NCBI GenBank assembly: GCA_038209365.1
Contig: JBBQXS010000054.1
Span: 1 to 28,460 of the forward strand
Length of the DNA: 28,460 nt
Reading direction: 5' to 3'
From: DASQHW01 sp038209365
GTDB taxonomy: Bacteria; Actinomycetota; Acidimicrobiia; IMCC26256; PALSA-610
Shown piece by piece: positions 14,947 through 22,882 of this stretch. Position numbers and translations under genes: made by a program. Numbering within the stretch: the stretch's first letter is position 1; the number at the start of each line of letters is the position of its first letter. The notes below the pieces were generated by a model. It saw nothing but the letters and a program-made list of their open reading frames with translations. It ran no database searches and was not told where the DNA came from.

Positions 14947-15758
14947 AGATTGCCCGCTCCGGCACGGTTATGCGAGCCGCCGCGGACGTATATATCTACG
15001 CGCTGGCTGTCCCCGAACGCGCGCCCCATGACGCTCCGGGGGTCTCCCAGATCGCCGGCTGATGGGCGTGATGTTCGCTGGTTCTGCCGACCCGCGTACC
15101 ACCACGATCTGTGACCGCCGGCGCGAGGACTTCGACCGTAACACCGCCTGAGGAAACACGACTCGCATAGAACCGAGGGAGGCGTCCCCGACGTTGTATC
15201 TCAGGTGTCTGGTTGCGGCACCGAAGCCGGTCCGTGAGGCCGAAAGCGTTGCGCACGTCGATCACTTCGTCGTCCTCACACGTCGTTACGATCGAGCGGG
15301 GCGTGTTCGCCCGCGGTAGGAGCACGCGCGCGATGCAGATATGCCTTGAGCTCGACCGGCGGCGCCATGCCGCCGAGCGCGAAGTAACGCGATATCGCGC
15401 TACGGCGATCGGTCCCGACGAGACTCTCACGACTCTCGATTCAACGATCGCTTCCTGCACTCGGTGCGGCGCGACACCGACCACGCCATGCGTGTCCGGT
15501 TGACTCGCGTCGCGTCGGGGTACATCACAGATGTCTTCGAGTGTGAGGGTCTTGAAGCATCTGCTCGGCCCCCTCGGAGGCCAGATCGTGACCAATGTCC
15601 GCACGACGCGCGCTGGCAGCGCGTGAACGGCGGCTTTCGGGCTCGACGAAAGCGTTACGCCGACTCATCGTCTGCTGTTCGGACTCGTCCCGGCGTAGCG
15701 GCATGACATGCGCTCGGACAGGACGACGCGCACCCCCAACCGCAACCTGGAGATGGCA
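14947..15758. other. About 800 bp without a supported gene
   Basis: Long frames exist on both strands, but none has a ribosome binding site or recognised motif. At 15194 TTGTATCTCAGGTGTC resembles the start of the mini-protein gene at 22706 (LYLRC), behind GAGGGAGGCG, and may be a decayed copy: the second cysteine of CxxC is lost and the frame stops early. The remaining sequence probably includes promoters for the flanking genes. Confidence 0.4.
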
Positions 15759-16073
15759 ATGAGCACGACGAACACCCAAGACACGTATCAGTCCGACAAC
15801 CGGACCAGCAGCCGCAACAATGGTTCCCGATCCACACGCATCTGGCAGGAGACGAAGCCGTCGCCGAAGACCACCGAACTCTGGTTCATGGTCGCAGGCA
15901 TCGCCGCGCTGTTCGTCATTTACCACCTGGCCACCGACAACTCGCTGAACCTGTTCCGGGCGTGCCTGCTCGGCACGGTGTTGGCAACCGCGTACATGGT
16001 AAGTCGTGGATTCGCGAAGGCTGGTAGCCACGATGACCACGAAGACACCGAATATGTGTCGTCGCACCGCTAA
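15759..16073 (+). CDS. Small two-helix membrane protein (ETKPSPKTTELW family), copy 2
   Basis: The product has 104 residues. GGAG six bases before the ATG at 15759 selects this start over the ATG at 15753. A polar Ser/Thr/Asn-rich head precedes ETKPSPKTTELW, then two hydrophobic spans (FMVAGIAALFVIYHL; ACLLGTVLATAYMVSRGFAK) and a charged tail AGSHDDHEDTEY. The core from ETKPSPKTTELW through SLNLFRACLLGT to GFAKAGSHDD is nearly identical to copy 1 at 5634-5939, while the heads differ. Function unknown; the conserved region suggests a common partner and the head a variable one (inference). It is followed by the SRPBCC gene in the same direction, about 190 bp away. Confidence 0.85.
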   Translation: MSTTNTQDTYQSDNRTSSRNNGSRSTRIWQETKPSPKTTELWFMVAGIAALFVIYHLATDNSLNLFRACLLGTVLATAYMVSRGFAKAGSHDDHEDTEYVSSHR

Positions 16074-16263
16074 CACGCACGGGAATTCGGGACGCGCACA
16101 CGGTTGACGGAGACAGACGATGAACCTCTTTACGAGGTACCTCGACCTGGTCGCGCGCCTCTTCGCACCACTGTCCTAGGGACGAACCTGAAATGAGTCT
16201 CCCGGACGACCCCTTGGCGACGTGAAGCGTAAAGCAGCGTCGCGTCACAGAAAGAACGAGACG

Positions 16264-16716
16264 ATGGCACGGAACTCGATAAGCATTTCGGCACCGCCCC
16301 AGACCGTGTTCGACGTTCTCGACGACGCGTACGCGTACCCACGATGGGTGGTGGGGGCCCGCCGCGTACGCAGCGTCGACGCCACCTGGCCGGCAGTGGG
16401 GTCACAGTTCCACCACGCCATCGGAACTGCGCTCGGCGAACTTCACGACTCGACACAGATACGCGAACGTGACCGGCCCCGACACATCGGGCTCGAGGTT
16501 CGCTTTCGTCCGACGGGAGTAGCGTCCGTCACGATCGATGTCGCACCCGTAGGGTCGGGAAGCGTCGTCACGCTCGACGAGTCACCGATCGCCGGCCCCG
16601 CCACATGGCTGCCACGGGTCGTCGTCGAACCGATACTCACGCTCCGCAACGCTCTCTCGTTGCAACGACTCCGTCACGAAGTCGAGACATTTCGCTCGAG
16701 GATGACGAATGCATGA
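16264..16716 (+). CDS. SRPBCC (START/polyketide-cyclase-like) family protein
   Basis: The product has 150 residues. It has the typical fold signature: NSISISAPPQTVFDVLDDAYAYPRWVVGAR at the N-terminus (first strand, helix with the YPRWV pair), a central strand set with VGSQFHHAIG, then VTIDVAPVGSGSVVTLDE and a C-terminal helix RNALSLQRLRHEVETF. SRPBCC proteins bind hydrophobic ligands in a deep pocket; the ligand is unknown. The ATG at 16264 is chosen because the fold starts there; an upstream GTG at 16222 would add a basic 14-residue head. The purine-rich AAAGAACGAGACG stretch before it can act as ribosome binding site. Many close relatives are stress-linked actinobacterial singletons. Confidence 0.85.
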   Translation: MARNSISISAPPQTVFDVLDDAYAYPRWVVGARRVRSVDATWPAVGSQFHHAIGTALGELHDSTQIRERDRPRHIGLEVRFRPTGVASVTIDVAPVGSGSVVTLDESPIAGPATWLPRVVVEPILTLRNALSLQRLRHEVETFRSRMTNA

Positions 16717-16810
16717 TCACCTCGGCGCGAATCCTGCTTCTCTGCTTCGGGCGTCTACGCAGCGGGCTAGCACATGCGTGCAGGGCGCGGAATACGGGTC
16801 GCCCGCTCAA

Positions 16811-17071
16811 TGCAAGGTAAACGAGGAACTGAAGCATGAAGCGAGTTGCCGGACGCAAGACCGGCGGCGCGTACGATGCGCTGCTCGATTCATAGCCGGA
16901 GCAGGACCGGACCGCCGTGCGGAGAACACATGGCGCGAGCGCGAACTTGCTGTTGACGAGCGGCGTCCTGGCCGAAGCGTCGGCCGGGCGCGGGAGGCCG
17001 ACGCGAAAGCGGTGCACGGAGCAGGCTCGGCTCGAACCGGCGACACCCAATGTCAGATGACCGTCGAATAG
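16811..17071 (+). pseudogene. Decayed second copy of the CsbD-like coiled-coil gene
   Basis: Nucleotide-level similarity to 6310-6470 is visible: GTAAACGAGGAACTGAAGCA parallels GGAAATGAAGAGCTGAAGCA, and later CGCGAGCGCGAACTTGCTGT parallels CGGGAACGTGAGCTGGCAGC. In protein terms NEELKHE and WRERELAVDERR survive, but in shifted frames separated by indels and a TAG. The CsbD start, the KGKVKQVAG motif and the ATG are missing. It sits upstream of the 41-residue membrane peptide gene. Confidence 0.75.
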
Positions 17072-17083
17072 AAGAGGCAACAC

Positions 17084-17209
17084 ATGCGGATTGGACGCAA
17101 TGTGGAAGTGAGGCCGCTCGGCGGCAAGGTGGGCTGCCTCACGATGATCCTTTTCTCGATCATCGCGTCGCTCCTGCTCACGCTCGTCGTTAATCTTCTG
17201 GTGCGCTAG
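17084..17209 (+). CDS. 41-residue single-pass membrane peptide
   Basis: The ATG at 17084 is preceded by GAAGAGG. The product has a polar basic head (MRIGRNVEVRPLGGK) and one hydrophobic helix (LTMILFSIIASLLLTLVVNLL) ending in VR-stop. Third positions are C/G-biased. Tiny proteins of this shape are common next to actinobacterial CsbD and other stress genes but have no assigned function. The positive-inside rule would put the head in the cytoplasm. It is the only coding item between the CsbD relic and the STAS-cyclase gene. Confidence 0.65.
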   Translation: MRIGRNVEVRPLGGKVGCLTMILFSIIASLLLTLVVNLLVR

Positions 17210-17636
17210 CCGGTCGTCAGGCGGGTGCGTGAAGAGGAGACAAGGCGCGCCCGTCCGGACTCGGTTCGCTCGATTCGAATGGAGCAACACGGCGCCGCGC
17301 AGGCCCCACGGAATCTCTGCTAAGCCAATCTGTTCGTCATCAGGCGTCTTCATAGCGCCGCCCTTCGGGGAGCCGTTAGGCATCGGTCACAGGAGCCGGG
17401 TGATGCCCTATGCCGGATCGTGCGCGGAGTTCGGTGACTTCCTTTGTGCCTGCCGGGCTGGCTCTGCATCACTCTCTCGTGACTTGTCGCGGCCAGTTCG
17501 ATCATGACCGCGGCTACTGCCCAGGTCTCTCTAGCGACAATCAGGGCCCGGGAACTTCCTCTCGCCGCTGGGTCGGAACGACCGATCGGACTGTTGATCG
17601 TCGGCCTGCTCCCGTTATCTTCGGGGAGTCCGGCGT
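17210..17636. other. About 430 bp upstream of the STAS-cyclase gene
   Basis: No supported gene. A plus-strand frame from 17504 runs into the cyclase gene in another frame and lacks a ribosome binding site. The region must hold the cyclase promoter; no match to a known consensus stood out. Confidence 0.4.
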
Positions 17637-18974
17637 TTGTTGGGGGCAGCGGTGTTCGAGATCGACACAGCCGACGAATCCGAAGGACACGCAACGCTCG
17701 TGGTTCGGGGCGAGCTCGACCTTGTCGCTGGACCCCGCTTCCGTGAGGCGCTCTATGCGCAAATGCAGCGGACGCCTGTTCTGACGCTCGACCTCAATGC
17801 CGTGGACTTCATGGACTCATCAGGGCTTGGCATCCTCATCGGTGCGCTGAAGCACGCACGTTCCGGCGACGGTGACATCCGAATCGGCGCGACGAACCCG
17901 ACGATCAGAAAGATGTTCGAGCTCACCGGGCTTATGCGAACCTTCGAGTTCGAGCGCTCGGTAGACCCCTGGAAGTATCTGCTCGAGGGCGGCTGGCAGG
18001 ATGAGCCGGCGCTCGTGCTCGGCGCCTTGAAATTGGCGCTGCTAGGTGGACAAGACGACTTTGACGAGTCGGAGTTAAGCAGCGCGGCCGGTGTGGAGCT
18101 GGCCACGGTCCGGCAGCTTTGGCGAGCGATGGGATTTGCCGATCCAGAGCCCGGCACGCGCGCCTACACACAAGCCGACCTCAACGCTCTGTCTCGCGCA
18201 GGAGCCGCACTCTCCGCCCGAGGAGAAACGACGGTGGTTCAGCACACGCAGGTCCTGAGTTCGCTGCTGGCGCGAGCCGCCGATGTGGTCGCGACGAGTC
18301 TTCTCGGGGATATCGAGGGTTATCGACAGGCGGGCCTCGCGGGCGCCGACGCGGCGGCCGCCGCAGTAGTGCAGCTGCAAATGCTGGAGGTCTCGGATCT
18401 CCTCGACTACCTGTTCCGGCGTCAGCTTGTCACCGTGCTCACTCGTCAGCTGACGGCGGACAGCGAATTTGGCCGCTCGTCTGGCCGGTCAACCGCAGTG
18501 ATGTTCGCGGACCTCGTCGACTTCACGCCCCTCAGCCAGCAGATGGAAGACGCTGATCTTGCCCGTTTCGTCACCCGGTTCCAATCGGTGGCATTCGACC
18601 TAGTCGCCGCTGCCGGGGGAAGGATCGTCAAGACCCTAGGAGACGAAGTCATGGTCGTGTGCGATGACATCTCCGCCGCCGCCGGCATCGCCACCGCGCT
18701 CGCCAAGGCGTACCTCGACGACGAACTGCTCCCCGCTGTGCGCATAGGTATGGCCTACGGGCCCGTGCTGCGCGTCCAAGGGGACTACTTCGGCCCGACG
18801 GTCAACTTGGCCAGCCGACTCGTCGGCATGGCCGACCCAGGCAGTGTCGTCATTTCCGAAGAGACCCATCGGGCCCTCAGTGCCGAGTCGGATCTTGCCG
18901 CAACCAAGCTGGCGCCACGCCGCCTCAAGGGCATCGGCTGGACCGCGACCTATGCCCTGGCAGGGGCAGAGTAA
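17637..18974 (+). CDS. STAS - cyclase-regulatory domain - class III adenylate cyclase fusion
   Basis: The product has 445 residues. Residues 5-108 are a STAS domain with GELDLVAGPRFREAL and DFMDSSGLGILIGAL (DSSG at 60-63). Residues about 115-270 resemble the helical autoinhibitory/pH-sensing region of mycobacterial Rv1264-type cyclases (ELSSAAGVELATVRQLWRAM, then FADPEPGTRAYTQADLNAL). Residues 284-440 are a class III cyclase homology domain: metal aspartates D292 (FADLVDFT) and D336 (KTLGDEVM), K332 and D383 as adenine-selecting residues, and N390/R394 (NLASR) for the transition state. All key residues are present, so it should make cAMP, probably as a dimer. Start is TTG at 17637 behind GGGGAG; GTG at 17652 is an alternative. 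It converges with rsbP (10 bp gap). STAS phosphorylation may gate cyclase activity (inference). Confidence 0.92.
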   Translation: MLGAAVFEIDTADESEGHATLVVRGELDLVAGPRFREALYAQMQRTPVLTLDLNAVDFMDSSGLGILIGALKHARSGDGDIRIGATNPTIRKMFELTGLMRTFEFERSVDPWKYLLEGGWQDEPALVLGALKLALLGGQDDFDESELSSAAGVELATVRQLWRAMGFADPEPGTRAYTQADLNALSRAGAALSARGETTVVQHTQVLSSLLARAADVVATSLLGDIEGYRQAGLAGADAAAAAVVQLQMLEVSDLLDYLFRRQLVTVLTRQLTADSEFGRSSGRSTAVMFADLVDFTPLSQQMEDADLARFVTRFQSVAFDLVAAAGGRIVKTLGDEVMVVCDDISAAAGIATALAKAYLDDELLPAVRIGMAYGPVLRVQGDYFGPTVNLASRLVGMADPGSVVISEETHRALSAESDLAATKLAPRRLKGIGWTATYALAGAE

Positions 18975-18984
18975 TTCCCGAACG

Positions 18985-20187
18985 TCAGGCGTTGCCCTCA
19001 GGAACCTTCAGAACGACGACGGCAATGTCGTCTCGTGGGATACCGGACTGAAAGTCGAGGGCTTCGTCCACAATGCGGCCGGCGATGTTCGCCGCGTTCT
19101 CATCTCTATACGACACGAGCAGTCTTCTCAGGCGCACGTCGCCGAAGAACTCTTGCTCGCGTCGTGCTTCGGTGACTCCGTCGGTGTGAAAGACGACGAC
19201 GTCGGCTGGGGCAAGCTCGATGACAGTGTCGTGCAGTTCGGGTGCAGCGACGACGCCGAGAAGGGTTCCGGGGCGTCCTATCGTTTCGACGCGCCCGTCG
19301 GGGGTCGCTCGTAGCGGCAGTGGATGCCCTGCCGACGCGATGGTGACGCTGCATTCGCCTCGGGGGTTTCTTTGGACCCGGGCGTAGACGACTGTGAGAA
19401 ACCGGTCGATGTGCTGGTTGAGGAGTGCTTGGTTCAGCGTGGTGACGACGGCGCTGGGCTGTCGTGTCTGCATGGCGGCGGTTCTGATCGTGTAGCGCGC
19501 TAATGCGGTGACTTTCGCGGCCTCGACGCCCTTGCCGCAGACATCGCCGAGCACGATGACCCACTCGCCGCGACCGGTTTCGAACACGTCGTAAAAGTCC
19601 CCGCCGACCTCGTCGCCCTGGCCGGCCGGACGGTATGTCGCCGCGACGTCGAGGCCGGGAATCTCAGGCGGTGCCGGCGGGATGAAGCTCTCCTGCAGCG
19701 TCTGCGCCAGGGCACGGGCGCGGGCCTCGGAAGCCTCCGCCACGTGGCGCGCGCGGAGCAGTTCCCGCTCGTAGACCCTGCGATCGGTGGCGTCGACGAC
19801 GGTGGTGCGGATTAGCACGGGCTCTCCGGCATCGTTTCGCTTGAGGACAGTGTTGATCAGGGCCGGGAGTTGCGAACCGTCGGTGCGACGTAGGTCGACC
19901 GCGACCTGTACTTCGGACTGCATTTGCAGTAACGGTGCGATGTGGGTTTCGTACAACATGCGGTCACCGGCACTGAGAAGGTCCTGCAGCCGCAATCGGC
20001 TGATCAGGTCCTCGCGTCGATGGCCGGTCCAGGCGAGAAGGGTCTCGTTGACCTTGATGATCGTGCCGTCCGGCAGTGTTGACAGGTAGCCGCAGGGTGC
20101 GTGCTCGTAGAGATCTTCGGCGCTGTCTTCGAGTAGCGCCGCGTACGGCGTATCGAGCTCGCGTCCGGTGGTGGTATCTCGAGGCAC
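18985..20187 (-). CDS. rsbP: PAS-SpoIIE (PP2C-type) phosphatase, RsbP-like
   Basis: The product has 400 residues. A PAS domain occupies about 25-140 (YEHAPCGYLSTLPDGTIIKVN, TGHRREDLI, DLLSAGDR, VDLRRTDGSQLPALI). It is followed by a coiled linker (YERELLRARHVAEASEARA) and a SpoIIE-type phosphatase (about 165-395). The metal motifs are complete: GGDFYD (195-200), LGDVCGKG (213-220), FHTDGVTEA (333-341) and RDDIAVVVL (385-393). In Bacillus subtilis RsbP is a PAS-PP2C enzyme activated by RsbQ on energy stress and dephosphorylates RsbV. Here the gene lies 15 bp after an RsbQ homologue in the same order, which makes this assignment strong. The likely substrate is a STAS protein such as that at 5116 or the STAS-cyclase next door. 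Confidence 0.93.
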   Translation of the reverse strand: MPRDTTTGRELDTPYAALLEDSAEDLYEHAPCGYLSTLPDGTIIKVNETLLAWTGHRREDLISRLRLQDLLSAGDRMLYETHIAPLLQMQSEVQVAVDLRRTDGSQLPALINTVLKRNDAGEPVLIRTTVVDATDRRVYERELLRARHVAEASEARARALAQTLQESFIPPAPPEIPGLDVAATYRPAGQGDEVGGDFYDVFETGRGEWVIVLGDVCGKGVEAAKVTALARYTIRTAAMQTRQPSAVVTTLNQALLNQHIDRFLTVVYARVQRNPRGECSVTIASAGHPLPLRATPDGRVETIGRPGTLLGVVAAPELHDTVIELAPADVVVFHTDGVTEARREQEFFGDVRLRRLLVSYRDENAANIAGRIVDEALDFQSGIPRDDIAVVVLKVPEGNA

Positions 20188-20202
20188 CTTCCGCCGACCC
20201 GT

Positions 20203-21003
20203 TTACAAGAAGGCTCTGATAGCCGCGATCGTTTCGGCGGGGGCGCTCAGGTTGGGGCAATGCCCGGTCGCGTTCATGAAGATCAACTCACTGTCAGGTA
20301 TCTGCCCATGCACGTACTCTCCGACTGCGCGGGGCGCGATGGTGTCCTCGGCACACTGGAGGACGAGGGTCGGAGTTTTGAGTCGGTGGAGGTCGTCTCG
20401 GTTGTCGGACAAGAAGGTGACGGCCGCAAAGTGTTTCGCGATCTCGGGGTCCGTCCGACAGAAGCTGTTGCTCAGCTCTGATGCCAGCTCGGGTCGGTCC
20501 TCGTTGCCCATGATCACGGGTGCGATCGCCTGCGACCATCCGAAGTAGTTGCTGTCAAGCGAGTCAAGCAGCGCTTCGATGTCCTGATGTGTGAAGCCAC
20601 CCATGTACTCATCGTCGTCGATGTAGCGCGGTGATGGGCCGACGAGGATCAGTTTTGCGAATCGATCGGGATCGCTGATCGCTGCGAGGATCCCGATCAT
20701 TGCGCTCACCGAGTGACCGACGAAGATGCTGTTTGTGAGCTCCAGCTCACGATAGATCTGCAGCACGTCATCGGCGTATCCCTGCAGCGTGCCATAACGT
20801 TCGCGGGAGTACGCCTCGAGGTCCGACTCTCCCGCCCCGACGTGATCGAACACGACGATCCGATGCGTATCCTCAAAAGCCGGGGTGACGAATCGCCACA
20901 TGTGTTGATCGCACCCGAACCCGTGGGCGAAGACCATCGGCTGCGCGTCGTAGCGGCCGGAGACCCTGACGTTGTTGCGGACCAGCACACTCATTACGGT
21001 CAC
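20203..21003 (-). CDS. rsbQ: RsbQ-like alpha/beta hydrolase, activator of RsbP
   Basis: The product has 266 residues and is closely RsbQ-like along its length: SVLVRNNVRVSG at the start, HGFGCDQHMW, FDHVGAGESDL, FVGHSVSAMIG, VGPSPRYIDD, GGFTHQDIEALL, DRPELASELSNSFCRTDPEIAKHFA, FLSDNRDDL, VLQCAEDTIAP and GHCPN. The catalytic triad is S98, D220, H248, equivalent to Ser96/Asp219/His247 of B. subtilis RsbQ. RsbQ binds a small hydrophobic molecule and activates the RsbP phosphatase through its PAS domain; related folds include the plant strigolactone/karrikin receptors. GTG at 21003 is used because the N-terminus then aligns with RsbQ; ATG at 20994 is an alternative. It lies 15 bp upstream of rsbP and 49 bp downstream of a patatin-like gene, probably one operon. 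Confidence 0.95.
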   Translation of the reverse strand: MTVMSVLVRNNVRVSGRYDAQPMVFAHGFGCDQHMWRFVTPAFEDTHRIVVFDHVGAGESDLEAYSRERYGTLQGYADDVLQIYRELELTNSIFVGHSVSAMIGILAAISDPDRFAKLILVGPSPRYIDDDEYMGGFTHQDIEALLDSLDSNYFGWSQAIAPVIMGNEDRPELASELSNSFCRTDPEIAKHFAAVTFLSDNRDDLHRLKTPTLVLQCAEDTIAPRAVGEYVHGQIPDSELIFMNATGHCPNLSAPAETIAAIRAFL

Positions 21004-21052
21004 ATTACCGAGCAGGATCCGAACTCCATAGTGCTCGTCTATCCCGGACGAT

Positions 21053-22099
21053 TCAGGATGCTGTGCCCTCGAGCGAATCCGGCGGGTCAGAGGTCATGGT
21101 GCGAGACGCTCGCTTGGTGGCGATTGCCGCGAGGGGATGCCGCGGGCCCAGGGTGGTGAGGTCGGCGCCGGCGGCGAGGAACGCCTCGCGTATGACCGCC
21201 GGCGCCCGGTTGCGGTCGAGCGCGTTGATGCCCAGGATGCGCTGAAGGTCACGGGCAGGCTCGAACGCATAGGTGGGGAGGCCCGCGTCGGCGAGGAGTT
21301 GACACTCGCGGTGGAGGCGACGCGCGGAGAGCGATCGCATCAGCCTGTCGACGCTGCCGCGGGCTCCGAGTTCATTGCCCGACATCGGTGACGAAATGAT
21401 GGCGATGTCGATTGGCGCGTCAACGAGGAGATCGGCGTTGGTGGGTGAGTGCGCGCCGCCGTCGATGTAGTACCGCTTGTCGATCTTCACCGGTCGGAAT
21501 ACGCCCGGGATGGCGCATGACGCGGCCACCGCGAGACCGAGCGGTGCCTGATGTTCGTCTTGTCCGAACACCACTCGCCGGGAGTCCGATGTCCGCACCG
21601 CCGGGATCCAGAGCGGACGCTCCGGCCAGCCACTCGGGAGCAGCTCCTGCATGTCGCGCAATGGAGTTTCCGCGTCGATGAGCCCGCCGGGCAGCAGCGA
21701 GAGCAGGGCAGTCGACCAACGCAGCTGTGCAGGTCGCGCCAGGCGACGCACTGTCCCCAGTTTGGTGAGAGGATTGTGCGGGCGGCGAGGTCCGATCCGC
21801 ATCTTGGTCGCATCGATGCGGTCGAGCACCGCTCGGGCCGTCAGTCCGCCGGGCCGCGATGGTGCTCCGACTCCCCACGCCGCAAGATCATCCGTCGAGA
21901 GGCCGGCGCGGAGCATCGTCGCAACCATGCTTCCCGCAGACGAGCCCACGATGACTTCCGCGGTGCGCGGATCCCAACCGAGATGGTGTTCCAAGGCGAG
22001 CAAAGTGCCTGCATGGAATGCGGCGCCAGCTACGCCACCCGCGCCGAGAACCAGACCCACGCGCGGCACCGGTGCGTCGAGAGCAGCCGGTGCGCCCAC
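21053..22099 (-). CDS. Patatin-like phospholipase
   Basis: The product has about 348 residues from GTG 22099. It begins with the oxyanion-hole strand VGLVLGAGGVAGAAFHAG, then VIVGSSAGSMVA, giving GxSxG with the nucleophilic serine. The partner aspartate is in RYYIDGGAHSPTNADLL (DGG/DGA motif). Patatins cleave acyl chains from phospholipids through a Ser-Asp dyad. The frame is open to 22405 (450 residues), but that extension has poor third-position bias and a tandem IHALGR repeat, while GGAAAGGGG sits just before GTG 22099, so the short start is preferred. It is co-oriented with rsbQ-rsbP 49 bp downstream. A released fatty acid or lyso-lipid could be the RsbQ ligand source (speculative). No signal peptide is visible. 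Confidence 0.88.
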   Translation of the reverse strand: MGAPAALDAPVPRVGLVLGAGGVAGAAFHAGTLLALEHHLGWDPRTAEVIVGSSAGSMVATMLRAGLSTDDLAAWGVGAPSRPGGLTARAVLDRIDATKMRIGPRRPHNPLTKLGTVRRLARPAQLRWSTALLSLLPGGLIDAETPLRDMQELLPSGWPERPLWIPAVRTSDSRRVVFGQDEHQAPLGLAVAASCAIPGVFRPVKIDKRYYIDGGAHSPTNADLLVDAPIDIAIISSPMSGNELGARGSVDRLMRSLSARRLHRECQLLADAGLPTYAFEPARDLQRILGINALDRNRAPAVIREAFLAAGADLTTLGPRHPLAAIATKRASRTMTSDPPDSLEGTAS

Positions 22100-22705
22100 G
22101 CCCCTTTCCGTAAGGATGTCTCGTCCAAGGGCGTGAATCGTGTGTTCTCGTCCGAGGGCGTGGATCGGCTTGATGTCGTTGTTCAACGAATTCCTGTCAA
22201 CTGGGGTTGCTCGGACGTACCCCACAACGCGCCGAAAATAGAGCGAGATCTCGGAATATCTGGGCACTGCCCTAAGACGACCACCATCAAAATCGCGCCA
22301 GAACTCATCGCGTTCTACAACGCTCGCTGCTTGCAACGCTGCGCGCGACGGCACGAAGTCGGTCGGGCGCTCAGAGCCTGACGATATCGGCACAAGGCGT
22401 GCCACGCGTCCGGCTCGGAACCCTTGACAGTCGTGCAGCTATTCATGGCCGATCACGAAACAGGCGCCCCCGACTGACGACCGGCAGCCGGCTATCGCCC
22501 TCGACCCGGCCGCGAAGGAACTGTTTCCTGAGCCGGACGCTCCCGCGTCCGTGTACGTCTCACGCTGCCTCAGGCGGGCGGACGTAACCCAGCGCCGAAT
22601 TTCGGCGACTCTCTGGAGCGCGGTCTCCCAGGTTCGGGACGTTTCCTACGCCCGGTTGGCGGGGAGACGGAACGCTTCAAGCGCGAGAACGATCGGAGCG
22701 CATCA
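22100..22705. other. About 600 bp upstream of the patatin gene, with a 7-bp hairpin
   Basis: Bases 22100-22405 are an open extension of the patatin frame judged non-coding, with a tandem ~24-base repeat at 22120-22175. A perfect stem CGGACGC-TCCC-GCGTCCG lies at 22534-22551. A plus frame at about 22450-22700 has coding-like codons (AIALDPAAKELFPEPDAPAS) but no start or family; it may be a relic. Confidence 0.4.
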
Positions 22706-22882
22706 GTGTTGTACCTGCGGTGTCCATACTGCGCGACCGACGTCCCAGTGCCGCCTGGGGAAGCGGTCGTGACGTCGCGTTCTCGATCTTCCGCGCCGAC
22801 GCGCTATCTCATTTCAGTGTCCGGCACGGACGTCCATACATGTCCCGTCCCCGACGAAACGGTGCGCACCCCAGGGGTCTAG
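22706..22882 (+). CDS. 58-residue CxxC/HxC mini-protein, related to the GAF protein N-terminus
   Basis: The GTG at 22706 has GGAG seven bases upstream; an in-frame TTG follows at once. The protein begins MLYLRCPYCATDVPV and ends near VHTCPVPDETVR. C6, C9, H44 and C46 form a CPxC-x34-HxCPV pattern with exactly the same spacing as C5, C8, H43, C45 in the zinc-finger/GAF protein at 1985-2644, and the strand between (RYLISV versus QFVIYV) aligns without gaps. A small zinc-binding domain is the simplest reading. Function is unknown; it may compete with or tether to the same partner as the GAF protein. It is isolated between the patatin and DUF2382 genes. Confidence 0.7.
   Translation: MLYLRCPYCATDVPVPPGEAVVTSRSRSSAPTRYLISVSGTDVHTCPVPDETVRTPGV

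Noticed and set aside
14996..15604. 202-codon minus-strand frame upstream of the GAF-PP2C gene
   Set aside because: Composition is Arg/Ser/Thr-rich without bias or motif, and no ribosome binding site precedes it.
16120..16179. 19-codon frame (MNLFTRYLDLVARLFAPLS) with GGAG upstream
   Set aside because: It has a plausible start signal but is too short to support without homologues or expression data.
22100..22405. N-terminal extension of the patatin frame
   Set aside because: Third-position bias drops, a tandem IHALGR repeat appears, and a purine-rich ribosome binding site lies before GTG 22099, so the shorter start was used.
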